Assembly (NCBI GenBank): GCA_002783405.1
Contig: PFGG01000064.1
Location: 309,570 to 373,569 of the forward strand
Reading direction: 5' to 3'
DNA length: 64,000 nucleotides
Source: a bacterium (Candidatus Blackallbacteria) CG13_big_fil_rev_8_21_14_2_50_49_14
GTDB taxonomy: Bacteria > Cyanobacteriota > Sericytochromatia > UBA7694
The notes under the pieces: generated by a model
Databases searched by the model: none
The model's input: the letters and a program-made list of their open reading frames with translations, nothing else
Told to the model about the DNA's origin: nothing
Shown: positions 32,307-40,700 of the stretch, piece by piece
Position numbering within the stretch: the first letter of the stretch is position 1
Layout of the letters: every line of letters begins with the position of its first letter
Translations under genes and position numbers: made by a program

Positions 32307-32415
32307 TGTGCTTTTCTCCTGTAGGGTGCGAACCCAGAGCTATTCCTGTGGGTGGGAAGTTTGTCTATATACTATTCTATCGGTCTTGTTCCTTTTCGGA
32401 TTAAGTTTCTTTGAT

Positions 32416-32445
32416 TTGCAATTTTTTTTTATTTTTGGGTATATA
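32416..32445 (+). promoter_or_regulatory. Promoter of the Ala/Pro/Glu-rich protein gene
   Basis: TTGCAA (32416-32421), 18-bp T-rich spacer, TATATA (32440-32445). The start codon is about 45 bp further on, with GAGAGG seven bases before the ATG at 32492. Confidence 0.5.
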
Positions 32446-32491
32446 GTATATGTGAGAATTATCTAAGAGTTTATATGCGAGAGGTTTTTAT

Positions 32492-33424
32492 ATGCTAACG
32501 CCTTCATTTCAGCCTGGTCCTGGTCCGGTCACACCCTTACGTCCAGCAGCAACCCCCCCCGTTCAACCTCAAGCACCTGCTGCACCCACTCCTCCTCAGG
32601 CGCCTGCAACTGAGGCTTCCCCCGCAGCCCCCAGCTCTCCAGGTTCTGTGAATATCAAAAATGGAATTACCCAAGATTCAGGTTTTAATCCTGTGGCAGG
32701 TGGGATTTTTGAAAAGAAATTAAACCGAATGGCTGAAAAGCTCAATCAGAATTCTGCCAAACCCGATTCAGAATTCCTCGCTTCCTTCAAACAATTGGCA
32801 GCAGCCATACAAGAACTAAATCCTCCTCCCGATTCTCAACTGGCGCGAATTGTGAACCAATTCAAAGCTGTACTGGATAAAACCGCTGAAAAACTGGGTT
32901 TAAATAAATCTTCTGAAGAGACAGGCTCTGCCGAAGCACCCGCTACCCCGGCCGCTCCTTCTGAAGCAGCAGTTGCGCCTGCAGAGCCAGCTGAGTCGGC
33001 ATCTCCCGAAGCCCCTGCTGAGCCAAATCAAACTGAGGCGCCTGCAGAGCCAGCTGAATCGGCATCTTCTGAAGCCCCTGCTGAGCCTACCGAAACTGAG
33101 GCGGCTGAAGCCCCTGCCGAGTCGGCATCTTCTGAAGCTTCTGCTGAGCCAAATCAAACTGAGGCTGCCGAAGCGCCGTCTGAACCATCAGAAGGCTCAG
33201 ACGCTCCTGCCACTGCTCCATCCACCGCAGGGGACGAAGCTCTGAATAATCCAATTACCAATTCCCCACATCAAGATTTGAAAGAGTCCATTGATAAGTT
33301 ATTGGATATGTTGAAACAAAAACGTTTGAAACAGGATTTGGGGCAGTTTTCTGAAACCAAGCTTCAAGAACGCATGCGAGAAATGATGCTAAATGTTTCA
33401 GAGTTTATGAAAACACAAAAATAA
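32492..33424 (+). CDS. Low-complexity Ala/Pro/Glu-rich protein
   Basis: A 310-aa protein without signal peptide. Residues 1-55 are Pro/Ala-rich; residues 65-140 form helices (FEKKLNRMAEKLNQNSAKPD, LARIVNQFKAVLDKTAEKLG); residues 145-245 are tandem copies of a block like EAPAEPAESASS and EAPAEPNQTEA; the C-terminal 60 residues are helical (LKESIDKLLDMLKQKRLKQD). No family is recognised. It could be a spacer-type or surface-associated protein. The DNA repeats make the copy number liable to change. Confidence 0.6.
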   Translation: MLTPSFQPGPGPVTPLRPAATPPVQPQAPAAPTPPQAPATEASPAAPSSPGSVNIKNGITQDSGFNPVAGGIFEKKLNRMAEKLNQNSAKPDSEFLASFKQLAAAIQELNPPPDSQLARIVNQFKAVLDKTAEKLGLNKSSEETGSAEAPATPAAPSEAAVAPAEPAESASPEAPAEPNQTEAPAEPAESASSEAPAEPTETEAAEAPAESASSEASAEPNQTEAAEAPSEPSEGSDAPATAPSTAGDEALNNPITNSPHQDLKESIDKLLDMLKQKRLKQDLGQFSETKLQERMREMMLNVSEFMKTQK

Positions 33425-33441
33425 ACTCTCAACAAACCAAA

Positions 33442-33467
33442 AGTACCGCTCTGCGGTGCTTTTTTTA
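33442..33467 (+). terminator. Rho-independent terminator after the low-complexity gene
   Basis: AGTACCGC / GCGGTGCT stem with a 3-base loop, followed by seven T. Confidence 0.85.
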
Positions 33468-33487
33468 TGAAGAGGCTTCGCTTTTGC

Positions 33488-34207
33488 TTAGGCGTATTGG
33501 GTTTTATTGCTCACATGGCTGACATAGTTTTGAGCAATGGCCAGGCTTTTACTGGTTTGTGGGTCGTGGCCCAAATTATAAGAGGCAACAGTGCGATCCC
33601 AATCTCCCAAGCCCAATCCAAGATCTCCTTTGATTTTCTGACGCTGACGCGCCAGAAAACTTAAGCCATAATCAATATTGAATTCAAGATCATATTTTGC
33701 CCGTGGAAAAACCCGCGCTGAACCGTGGGCTTTGTCATTGATCTGCATGACGCCCCAATCCGTGGATTTCAATTCACCATCGCGAATATTTTTACCTTGG
33801 ATCACAGTGCCTTTCTCAAGATTGCTCCACATTTTCCAGCCACTTTCATTGCCGGCTATTCCCAAAGCCACTTTTTCAGGAATACCATGTTCCCGCGCTT
33901 TGACCCGGATCACAGCTTTGATGACCTCTGTTTGAAACTGGCTGAGGGAGCCCGTTTGAACAACGCCATATTTTTGACCCAGGTATTGGAGTTGCTGTGT
34001 GGGAGAGGAAAAACTGACAGGTGGAACGGAGATGGGCGTTGCTGAGCGTTGCATCAGCAAACTGGGGTGCATCAATTGGAATTGGTCTCTGCTACCCGTC
34101 CCTGTATTTTGAGATTGAACAGAGGCAGAGACACCCAGCATCCGGCTAACGGATTGCGTTTGAATCATTGCGAGACCCGGTTGGGGAATCTGAAGCGGTC
34201 TTAACAT
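33488..34207 (-). CDS. Lytic-transglycosylase-like (SLT) protein
   Basis: A 239-aa protein. The N-terminal 90 residues are low-complexity. The C-terminal half is an SLT domain: the catalytic Glu121 in GNESGWKM, WGVMQINDKAHG, NIDYGLSFLARQR and VASYNLG. SLT enzymes cleave peptidoglycan with formation of a 1,6-anhydro ring. There is no Sec signal peptide at the chosen ATG (34207), so export, if any, uses another route. An upstream TTG at 34219 is the alternative start. Confidence 0.8.
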   Translation of the reverse strand: MLRPLQIPQPGLAMIQTQSVSRMLGVSASVQSQNTGTGSRDQFQLMHPSLLMQRSATPISVPPVSFSSPTQQLQYLGQKYGVVQTGSLSQFQTEVIKAVIRVKAREHGIPEKVALGIAGNESGWKMWSNLEKGTVIQGKNIRDGELKSTDWGVMQINDKAHGSARVFPRAKYDLEFNIDYGLSFLARQRQKIKGDLGLGLGDWDRTVASYNLGHDPQTSKSLAIAQNYVSHVSNKTQYA

Positions 34208-34235
34208 GGTGCCTGCCAAAGATAGTCTTGACTTT

Positions 34236-34241
34236 ATTATA
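34236..34241 (-). promoter_or_regulatory. -10 box of the SLT gene
   Basis: Perfect TATAAT on the minus strand, 28 bp before the ATG. No clear -35. Confidence 0.4.
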
Positions 34242-34349
34242 TGGTCTTAAGGGGGTTAAATTGCCTGTTGGGTTTGGAATTTGCATGGATTTTTACGAAA
34301 ATTTAATCCTTTGCTGAGATTTTTCGACCTGAATTTAGCGAATCTGGAT

Positions 34350-34378
34350 AAAAAAAAGCCTGTCCAATAAGGACAGGC
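34350..34378 (-). terminator. Terminator after the lipoprotein gene
   Basis: On the minus strand GCCTGTCC / GGACAGGC with a 5-base loop, followed by eight T. It lies 55 bp after the stop of the lipoprotein gene. Confidence 0.9.
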
Positions 34379-34433
34379 CAAGGTTATCCAGATGTTTGGC
34401 AGAAAAGACTGCCAAATTTTTGCTTAAAACTGA

Positions 34434-35060
34434 TTAAATCCGCTGGTATTTTAGGGGCATCAATGCAACAGGTTTGGAGAGGTTTGCATTGAAGGGGCGG
34501 ATAATGCCTTTCATTCTGATACGACTCCGGGTTTCAATTCCAGGAAGCGTTTCCAGTACGCGACTCTCTTGTGAAACGAGAGTCAGTTCTTCGCCTTCTG
34601 CCAACATCAGGGAGGCTCCTTGATGATCTGAGGTATAAATACCTTCTAATTCGACCTGTTTACCAATCAAAGTGAGAAATCGAGAAGGTTGACCCGCCAA
34701 GGTAAAGCCAGGATTTCGAGACAAGGCTGAATTGGATTCAACATAACTCAAACGTTGATCTGCTTTTAATTTTTCCAATAAGGAAAGGGGAGCAGATGGC
34801 GGGACGAGCACCACGTAAACATTAATCGCGTCAAGGTTTTGCTTCAGGCTTAAATTATATTCAGAAAGTAAAAGGGATTTTTCATTGCGGCTGATTTCGG
34901 GTTTGAATTTGAGCAATAAACTAACACTGGCGACAGGCTGTACCATACGAATCGGTTGAGCCGGAATTCTGACCGCTGTCGGCTGAAGTGACTGGCCACA
35001 GGCACTCAGAGTCAGGGTTGCCAGGAAGAGGGGAAGAGTTGATTTTAAGACCGAAAACAT
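34434..35060 (-). CDS. Lipoprotein with subtilase-propeptide-like module
   Basis: A 208-aa protein with a signal peptide ending in lipobox LSAC (Cys21). Residues 45-115 (LLLKFKPEISRNEKSLLLSEY, then INVYVVLVPPSAPLSLLEKL and YVESNSALS) resemble the I9/fervidolysin-type prodomain that folds and inhibits subtilisin-like proteases. The C-terminal 90 residues are beta-rich (FLTLIGKQVELEGIYTS, RSRIRMKGII) with no recognised family. No protease domain follows, so it may be a free-standing inhibitor or chaperone of an exported subtilase (inference). It has its own promoter and terminator. Confidence 0.7.
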   Translation of the reverse strand: MFSVLKSTLPLFLATLTLSACGQSLQPTAVRIPAQPIRMVQPVASVSLLLKFKPEISRNEKSLLLSEYNLSLKQNLDAINVYVVLVPPSAPLSLLEKLKADQRLSYVESNSALSRNPGFTLAGQPSRFLTLIGKQVELEGIYTSDHQGASLMLAEGEELTLVSQESRVLETLPGIETRSRIRMKGIIRPFNANLSKPVALMPLKYQRI

Positions 35061-35117
35061 TGCAGAGAGACCTAAACTTTCTTAACCTAATCTTTAACCA
35101 TAATTAACTTGTAATTC

Positions 35118-35147
35118 ATTCTATTCCAAATATGCTGATTGTGTCAA
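35118..35147 (-). promoter_or_regulatory. Promoter of the propeptide-like lipoprotein gene
   Basis: On the minus strand a perfect TTGACA (35147-35142), 18-bp spacer, TAGAAT (35123-35118). Its -35 is part of a 10-bp inverted repeat shared with the divergent promoter. Confidence 0.65.
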
Positions 35148-35207
35148 TTAAATCGAAAAAAAATTCCAAAATAAATATATTATATAGTTTAGGTAATATA
35201 TATAAAA

Positions 35208-35237
35208 TTGACACAGAAGCATGGTCTGTGCTAGTTT
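35208..35237 (+). promoter_or_regulatory. Promoter of the cysteine desulfurase gene
   Basis: Perfect TTGACA (35208-35213), 18-bp spacer, weak -10 TAGTTT (35232-35237). The ATG is 30 bp further on. Confidence 0.45.
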
Positions 35238-35266
35238 TCATCAGATTTTCAAAGGTTTAAACTCTT

Positions 35267-36433
35267 ATGCAAAAGCCCATTTATCTTGATTACTGCGCAA
35301 CAACTCCCCTGGATCCGAGAATTTTACCAGAGATGCTTCCCTGGTTTTCTGAGCAGTTTGGCAATCCTGCCAATTTAACCCACGCCTATGGTCGCGAAGC
35401 CTTGCTTGCTGTTCATCGGGCCAGAGAACGTATTGCTGCCCTGATCGGTGCAAAGGCCACCGAGATATTTTTTACCAGTGGTGCTTCAGAAAGCAATAAT
35501 CTGGTTTTTAAGGGCTTGGCCCATCTTGCGCCAGAGAAAAACCAAGTGATGACGGTTGCCACTGAACACAAGTCTGTTTTGTGCTCGGCCCAAGCCATGG
35601 CCGAGAGGGGCTTTGACGTTGAAATCCTGCCTGTAGATTCGCAAGGCCGTGTGAATCTTGAGCGCTTAAGCGCTCAAATTTCTGAGAAGACTGCACTTGT
35701 CTCGGTGATGGCTGTCAATAATGAAGTGGGTACGCTCCAGCCGATTGAAGAAATTGGCAAAATCTGCACTGAAAGGCAAGTGCTTTTTCATTGTGATGCT
35801 GTGCAAGCAGGGGGCAAATTGCCCATCAATGTTGATGACCTGAAGATTGATCTGCTCTCGCTCAGTGCCCATAAGATGTATGGCCCCAAAGGGGTGGGTT
35901 GTTTGTATCTGCGTCAAAAATCACCTGCGATTCCTTTAAGAGCTTGCATTGAAGGCGGTGGACAGGAGTTTGGCCTGAGAGCAGGAACTTTGAATGTGCC
36001 TGCAATTGTCGGCTTTGGTCTGGCTGCAGAATGGGCGAGATCTGAGCAGACAGAAGAACTCGCTCGCTTAAAACTTCTTCGGCAGCGCCTTTGGGAGGGG
36101 ATTCAAGCAGGGGTTTCCGAGGTAAAACTCAGCTGTGACTTGGATAAGAGTTCTCCTGCTATCCTGCATCTCTGTTTTGGGGGGCTCAAAAAAGGCAAAC
36201 TGGTGGGGCAATTAAAAGACTTGGCTGTCAGTACAGGATCTGCCTGTTCTTCTGGTTCTGGCAAGGCCTCGTATGTTTTGGATGCGATGGGGCTGCCTGA
36301 AAGCCAAATGGACAACCCGGTTCGTTTTTCTCTGGGCCGTTTTACCCAGGAAGAAGAAATTGAAATGGCGATTCAAGCCGTGATCCGAACCATTCAAACC
36401 CTGCGGGAAAACCCTTCCCGTATCCCCTTTTAG
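35267..36433 (+). CDS. iscS: Cysteine desulfurase (IscS/NifS)
   Basis: A 388-aa PLP enzyme: YLDYCATTPLDPRI at the N-terminus, TEHKSVL, HCDAVQAGGK, the PLP lysine in SAHKMYGPKG (about residue 204), and the active-site Cys in STGSACSSGSG (about 326). The long Cys loop is of the IscS/NifS (group I) type. It removes sulfur from cysteine for Fe-S clusters, tRNA thiolation or cofactors. No IscU, IscR or MnmA gene is next to it, so the acceptor is not clear. The methyltransferase gene follows after 11 bp. Confidence 0.93.
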   Translation: MQKPIYLDYCATTPLDPRILPEMLPWFSEQFGNPANLTHAYGREALLAVHRARERIAALIGAKATEIFFTSGASESNNLVFKGLAHLAPEKNQVMTVATEHKSVLCSAQAMAERGFDVEILPVDSQGRVNLERLSAQISEKTALVSVMAVNNEVGTLQPIEEIGKICTERQVLFHCDAVQAGGKLPINVDDLKIDLLSLSAHKMYGPKGVGCLYLRQKSPAIPLRACIEGGGQEFGLRAGTLNVPAIVGFGLAAEWARSEQTEELARLKLLRQRLWEGIQAGVSEVKLSCDLDKSSPAILHLCFGGLKKGKLVGQLKDLAVSTGSACSSGSGKASYVLDAMGLPESQMDNPVRFSLGRFTQEEEIEMAIQAVIRTIQTLRENPSRIPF

Positions 36434-36444
36434 AGGTAAGTAGT

Positions 36445-37041
36445 ATGCAAAATTTTTGGAACCAACGATTTTCTGAACCTGAATTTGTCTATGGCAGAGA
36501 ACCCAATGCCTTTTTTAAAGAAATGCTAGAGGGCTTAACGCCCGGAAAGCTTCTCTTGCCTGCTGAAGGACAGGGGCGAAATGCTGTTTATGCTGCACAA
36601 AAGGGCTGGGCAGTCACTGCTTTTGATAACGCTGAAGTGGGGCGTGAAAGAGCGCTGGCTTGGGCAGCTGAAAATGAGGTATCCATTGAATACCTGCATG
36701 TGGGGTATGAAGATTCTGCCTTTGACGGCGAACAGTTTGATGCAATTGCTTTGATCTACGCCCATATGCCTGCAGCCTTAAGAACAGCCTTCCATCAAAA
36801 GCTTCAAGCTTGGTTAAAGCCTGGCGGACACTTGATTGTGGAGTGTTTTTCACCGCATCAGTTAAACTATCCTTCGGGTGGACCGAAGCAGGCTGAAATG
36901 CTGGTGCATGCCCATGAGCTGCGCGAAGATTTTAATTGTTTCAATTTCCTCAGTTTAGTTGAGGGGGAAATTGAACTGAAAGAAGGGGCTTACCACCAGG
37001 GGGCTGCACATGTGGTGCGTTGTCTGGCACGTAAGCCCTAA
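36445..37041 (+). CDS. SAM-dependent methyltransferase (TehB/thiopurine-type)
   Basis: A 198-aa class I methyltransferase: motif I LLLPAEGQGRNAVYAA (about 34-49), AFDNAEVGRERAL, FDAIALIYAHMP, and LKPGGHLIVECF. The overall layout is of the small TehB/SmtA-like group. Substrate unknown. It directly follows the cysteine desulfurase and probably shares its transcript. It is convergent with the beta-barrel gene 4 bp away. Confidence 0.8.
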   Translation: MQNFWNQRFSEPEFVYGREPNAFFKEMLEGLTPGKLLLPAEGQGRNAVYAAQKGWAVTAFDNAEVGRERALAWAAENEVSIEYLHVGYEDSAFDGEQFDAIALIYAHMPAALRTAFHQKLQAWLKPGGHLIVECFSPHQLNYPSGGPKQAEMLVHAHELREDFNCFNFLSLVEGEIELKEGAYHQGAAHVVRCLARKP

Positions 37042-37045
37042 AAGC

Positions 37046-37822
37046 TTAAATTCCGAAGAAGAGAACGTTGACGCCTGCGCTGACCCCGTGTACCAATGAA
37101 CTTCCGTTGGTGAAGCTGCTGCTCAAACGTAAATCATTGGGCAGAAAAAATCCACGGTAGCCAAGATAAATACTGGCAAGATCCAGAATGGGCAAATGCC
37201 AGGCTGCACCTGCGCCAAACTCAGGTAAAACCATGCCATTGGTCTGAATCGGTGTTCCACCACTGCCCTGATCCAGGCTGCCACTGAGCAAAGATGAGGC
37301 TGCTAAATAGCCATAGCCTGAAAAACCCAGCGGAAGCCCAATTTTTAAACGTGCGCCATAGTTCACGCCCATTAACTGGGAATTGGTGGGAGAGGCACTG
37401 AGTGATCCGGTTGATGTGAACATATGCCGGTAACCGAGGTAGGGTGTCACCGTGGCTGCGACTTTGCCAATGCCCAAATCGAGATTGACAAAATTGAAGT
37501 TATAGCCCAGATTCAGCTGCAAATCTGTTAAAGCATCCCATTTAATTTGAGAAAGGGCCTGGGAAAGTAAATCTGAGCCGGCAGCATTGCCTGAACCTGG
37601 GGAAAGAGGTGAAACAAAGGAGGAAAGATCGTTGGTAAAACCCAAGGAACCTGCGATATTCAAGTTAAAAGGCAAATCATAGTCGCCCCGGAAATCAAAA
37701 TAAGGAGCCACCCTCTGGGTTTTATCTGAATAGGTAAACGTCAGCGCTTGGGCTTGAAGGCCAAAGGAGCTGGCCATGAGCAAGGCGAAACTCAAACCAA
37801 TTATTTTGCTGCGTTTTTTCAT
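37046..37822 (-). CDS. Probable outer-membrane beta-barrel protein
   Basis: A 258-aa protein with a Sec signal (MKKRSKIIGLSFALLMASSF, cleavage after QAQA) and a mature part of alternating amphipathic strands (LQLNLGYNFNFVNLDLGIG, ATVTPYLGYRHMF, ASIYLGYRGFFLP) ending in a C-terminal hydrophobic residue pattern VNVLFFGI. This is the look of an 8-12-strand outer-membrane barrel. No family is recognised. It lies downstream of the OmpR-type regulator, 48 bp away, and may be its target. Confidence 0.7.
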   Translation of the reverse strand: MKKRSKIIGLSFALLMASSFGLQAQALTFTYSDKTQRVAPYFDFRGDYDLPFNLNIAGSLGFTNDLSSFVSPLSPGSGNAAGSDLLSQALSQIKWDALTDLQLNLGYNFNFVNLDLGIGKVAATVTPYLGYRHMFTSTGSLSASPTNSQLMGVNYGARLKIGLPLGFSGYGYLAASSLLSGSLDQGSGGTPIQTNGMVLPEFGAGAAWHLPILDLASIYLGYRGFFLPNDLRLSSSFTNGSSLVHGVSAGVNVLFFGI

Positions 37823-37870
37823 GTGAGTGACTCCATCTTTGAAATTTTGTGAGGCCAGTATATCACAGCC

Positions 37871-38578
37871 TTAATCAGCTGTCTGCTCACGCGTAAACTT
37901 GTATCCCACCCCTCTGATGGCATGAAAATGGCGGGGGTGAGCGGGATCTGTTTCAAAAATTTTCCGCAGCCGCATGACAAAATTGTCAACGGTGCGTGGG
38001 CTGCTGCCATCGTGAATGTCCCAAACCTGCTCTAAAAGCTCGTCACGGGAAAGAACCAAACCTTCCTGTTCTGCAAAAACACGAATCAGTTTCAGTTCCA
38101 AAGGGGTTAGTTTGATCGCCTGGCCATTTTGAAGCACTTCAAATCTTTCAAAATCGATTTGCACATTTCCAAAGCTTAAGGTGGTCAATTTTTCTTGCTG
38201 CTGATGCCATTCCTGGCGGCGCAGCAAAACCTGAATCCGGGTTAAAAGCTCTTCAAGATTAAAGGGCTTGGTAAGATAGTCGTCAGCGCCCAGCCGCAAT
38301 CCTTTGATCTTATCTGATTCAAAGTTTCGTGCCGTCAGAATTAATATGGGCGTATAGTTTTTCTGTTTGCGCAGGGCATGGCAGAGATCAAATCCACTGT
38401 AGTGGGGCAGCATGATGTCCAAAAGGATCAGATCATAGTTTAATTTTTCATCAAATAACCAAGTGCGCGCCTGTTTGCCATCACTTGCGTGGCTGACTTC
38501 GTAGCCCTCAAGTTCGAGATTAAACTTGAGGCCATTGGCAATATGGGCATCATCTTCAACCAAAAGCAGACGGGTCAT
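37871..38578 (-). CDS. OmpR/PhoB-type response regulator (orphan)
   Basis: A 235-aa two-domain regulator: receiver domain with acidic pair VEDD (7-10), phospho-acceptor Asp54 (LLDIMLPHY), and TKPFNLEELL (Lys about 105); then a winged-helix DNA-binding domain (about 135-232, LTPLELKLIRVFAEQEG and VDNFVMRLRKIFE). The ATG at 38578 has AGGAG six bases upstream. No histidine kinase gene is adjacent, so it is an orphan in this window. The beta-barrel gene follows on the same strand. Confidence 0.92.
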   Translation of the reverse strand: MTRLLLVEDDAHIANGLKFNLELEGYEVSHASDGKQARTWLFDEKLNYDLILLDIMLPHYSGFDLCHALRKQKNYTPILILTARNFESDKIKGLRLGADDYLTKPFNLEELLTRIQVLLRRQEWHQQQEKLTTLSFGNVQIDFERFEVLQNGQAIKLTPLELKLIRVFAEQEGLVLSRDELLEQVWDIHDGSSPRTVDNFVMRLRKIFETDPAHPRHFHAIRGVGYKFTREQTAD

Positions 38579-38638
38579 GCTCACTCCTATCAAGCAGAAT
38601 GAATTCAGATTAACAGAAACAGGTTCCTACAAAAAAGC

Positions 38639-38667
38639 AAAATGGCCCGGAATTTCCGGGCCATTTT
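38639..38667 (-). terminator. Terminator after the LysM gene
   Basis: AAAATGGCCCGGAA / TTCCGGGCCATTTT, a 14-bp stem; on the minus strand T-rich sequence follows, 10 bp after the LysM gene stop. Confidence 0.88.
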
Positions 38668-38677
38668 GAAAATTTGA

Positions 38678-40354
38678 CTATTTGATCAGGGTCTCAATCC
38701 GGGTTCTGACTTCGGCGGGAACCTGTTCCCAGGTTCCTTGATTTTCGTGGTGGGACTTGAGACGCACGAAGGGGGCTTCGCGATCCTTAAACCGTCCAGA
38801 AAAAGCATCGGCTGTCTCTTTCAGCAGACGCGCAGTTTCGGGCTCGCCTGTGGTGGCGACATTCGAAAGTGAGATCAAGAGCAGGGTTGCGCGGTTATCG
38901 TCCACCCCTGCCATGAATTCTTTGGTTGGGAAACCTGGCTGCGCCATGAGTTGAGCCACTTCAAGGTCAGAAACACCCATATTGGACATGATTCTTCCCA
39001 ATTCTGGGGCCTGTCCGTTTTTAACAAGGGTTTGCGCCAATTCCAGCCGGTGTCCAATTTCAGTGGCTCCGACCCAGATTTGTTCACTCAATTGACTTAC
39101 TGCTTCAGGATTGGTGATTTTGCCATAGCCAAAATAGGCTTTTTGCCCCAGGGTTTCGTTGAGTTTTTTCATGGCTTCAGCACGGGCCGTGGCGGGATCA
39201 TTTGCAACAGGCTGCAAATTTTCGGCAGGGGTTGCTTCACTGGCCGCTGCTGCTTGTGCGGGAGTTGTTACTTCAGCAGGAGCAGCGCTTGGTGCCGCAA
39301 CTGTTGCCGCATTGGGAGAGGCCGCTTGAGTGGGAACTGCTGTCTCACTCGGTTGAGAGGGGGCTGGCTTTTGCGCAGGAGCCGGCTCTTGTTTACTGTT
39401 GCTGCGGTTATAGAGATAATAACCGCCTGCCGCCACGCCAGCGACCACTGCACCGACTGCCAAGGCTGTCACGGCACCGGCCATTTTGGGGCCCCCCACC
39501 TTCGAAACGATCTTGGTCAAGGCGGGCCCAGTGGGAACGTGCAAGCCCACTTTGCCGACCACCGAATTGACGCTTTTGGCGACCACTTGAGCGGTGGCAT
39601 AGCCCCCCAGGTTGGACAGGGGGGGAGCCAGACTTTTGGTGACGCCGATCAAAACGGCACCTGTTGCGACGGTACCAAAGGCGCCGCCGACCAAAGCGGC
39701 TTTGCCGACGCCTGAGCTTTTGTGTTCTGCGACGGGAGGATGACCAATCACGCCGGTCGGTGGAGCGACAGGTGCTTCTGTTACAGGCTCACAGATGGGT
39801 TGCTCTGCCACGGGCTCAACGACGGGAGGGGTGGGTTGAACCGGAGTCTCTGGGGCTGGCTCAGGCAATTCAGAGGGCGGTTTAAGCGTGACAGGTGTTT
39901 CTGCGCTGGGCGGTTCAGGCGGTGTTTCCTGAACGGGAGCGGGGGGGGCACTTGGAACGGCCACAACTGGTTCTTCCTGAACAGGTGCAGGCGTGTAATC
40001 AACGGGCGAAGGCAGTTCAGGTTTGGGGGCCGGAGGGGCCACCTCTACTTTTTCGGGGACTGTTAATACCTGTCCAGGGTAAATCAAATCTGGATTTTTG
40101 ATCTTGTCTTGATTCAAGGCAAAGAGCAGGGGCCATTTTTTATTGTCTCCCAATTTAACGCCAGCAATATCCCAAAGGGTATCACCACGTTTGACAGTAT
40201 AGGAGCCCATTTTGACCTGTTCACCTGTCGAAAGACTTTCTGCCTTTTGAATGGCAGGGGTTTCGATGACAGGTGCGCTGGTTTGCGTCCTGGGGGCCTC
40301 GTTAATCAGAGGCGCACTGGCAATCTGAGCGGGATTGGAATTGATATTCGGCAT
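38678..40354 (-). CDS. LysM-domain protein with Pro-rich linker and membrane segment
   Basis: A 558-aa protein. A LysM domain lies at residues 51-99 (YTVKRGDTLWDIAGVKLGDN, then NPDLIYPGQVLTVP). A long Pro/Glu-rich linker follows (100-205). Then come Gly/Ala-rich hydrophobic stretches (215-240 and 295-318, AVTALAVGAVVAGVAAGGYY) and a second Ala/Pro-rich linker. The C-terminal 170 residues are helical (ATARAEAMKKLNETLGQKAY, RLLKETADAFSGRF). LysM binds peptidoglycan N-acetylglucosamine. There is no N-terminal signal peptide. GGGAG is nine bases before the ATG. Confidence 0.78.
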   Translation of the reverse strand: MPNINSNPAQIASAPLINEAPRTQTSAPVIETPAIQKAESLSTGEQVKMGSYTVKRGDTLWDIAGVKLGDNKKWPLLFALNQDKIKNPDLIYPGQVLTVPEKVEVAPPAPKPELPSPVDYTPAPVQEEPVVAVPSAPPAPVQETPPEPPSAETPVTLKPPSELPEPAPETPVQPTPPVVEPVAEQPICEPVTEAPVAPPTGVIGHPPVAEHKSSGVGKAALVGGAFGTVATGAVLIGVTKSLAPPLSNLGGYATAQVVAKSVNSVVGKVGLHVPTGPALTKIVSKVGGPKMAGAVTALAVGAVVAGVAAGGYYLYNRSNSKQEPAPAQKPAPSQPSETAVPTQAASPNAATVAAPSAAPAEVTTPAQAAAASEATPAENLQPVANDPATARAEAMKKLNETLGQKAYFGYGKITNPEAVSQLSEQIWVGATEIGHRLELAQTLVKNGQAPELGRIMSNMGVSDLEVAQLMAQPGFPTKEFMAGVDDNRATLLLISLSNVATTGEPETARLLKETADAFSGRFKDREAPFVRLKSHHENQGTWEQVPAEVRTRIETLIK

Positions 40355-40499
40355 ATGGACAGTCTCCCGGTTGTTAAATTCTCATCTTCCTTATAGTCAA
40401 AAAAACTTAAACATTGCTTATTATTTTTATTATTTGAATTTAATCTCTCAGATTCTTTGATTCAGATTCAAGCAAAAGAAGTCTATAATTGAGTTACTT

Positions 40500-40700
40500 C
40501 TATTCTAACAGCTGACATCCTTCCCGCTATAATTGACGGGGGTTCCTGATTCACTGAGCAAACTTACTAAAGTCTGTTTCCAGATTCAAGCAGCGGTTTG
40601 TCTCTCCTCAGGCGTTTCAACATCTCTAGGATGTCCGGTTCCTGTGTGCCCCACAGTACCGATTAAACCTAATCCTTTGCTGAGTATATTGCGTGCAGCA
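40500..40700 (-). ncRNA. Probable omega-RNA (reRNA) of TnpB at the right end
   Basis: In this family the guide RNA overlaps the 3' end of tnpB and the right end of the element, with the guide taken from the flanking DNA. The 85 bases after the tnpB stop contain a hairpin (CCCG...CGGG at 40523-40540) and the right-end-like GGATGTCAGCTG. Placed by family knowledge; limits are approximate. Confidence 0.4.
40523..40540. repeat. Right-end hairpin of the IS element
   Basis: CCCG and CGGG ends around an AT-rich core (CCCGCTATAATTGACGGG), just inside the presumed right end. Confidence 0.4.

Noticed and set aside
38951..39715. Long 254-codon frame on the plus strand opposite the LysM gene
   Set aside because: Composition is the mirror of the Pro/Ala-rich LysM gene and the product is Cys/Arg-rich without a family; the minus-strand LysM gene is supported by domains and RBS.
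40461..40494. Promoter-like TTCAGA-17-TATAAT on the plus strand, left of the IS element
   Set aside because: It could be the original promoter of the 41942 gene before insertion, but the -35 is weak and the exact IS boundary is unknown, so it is not listed as a feature.
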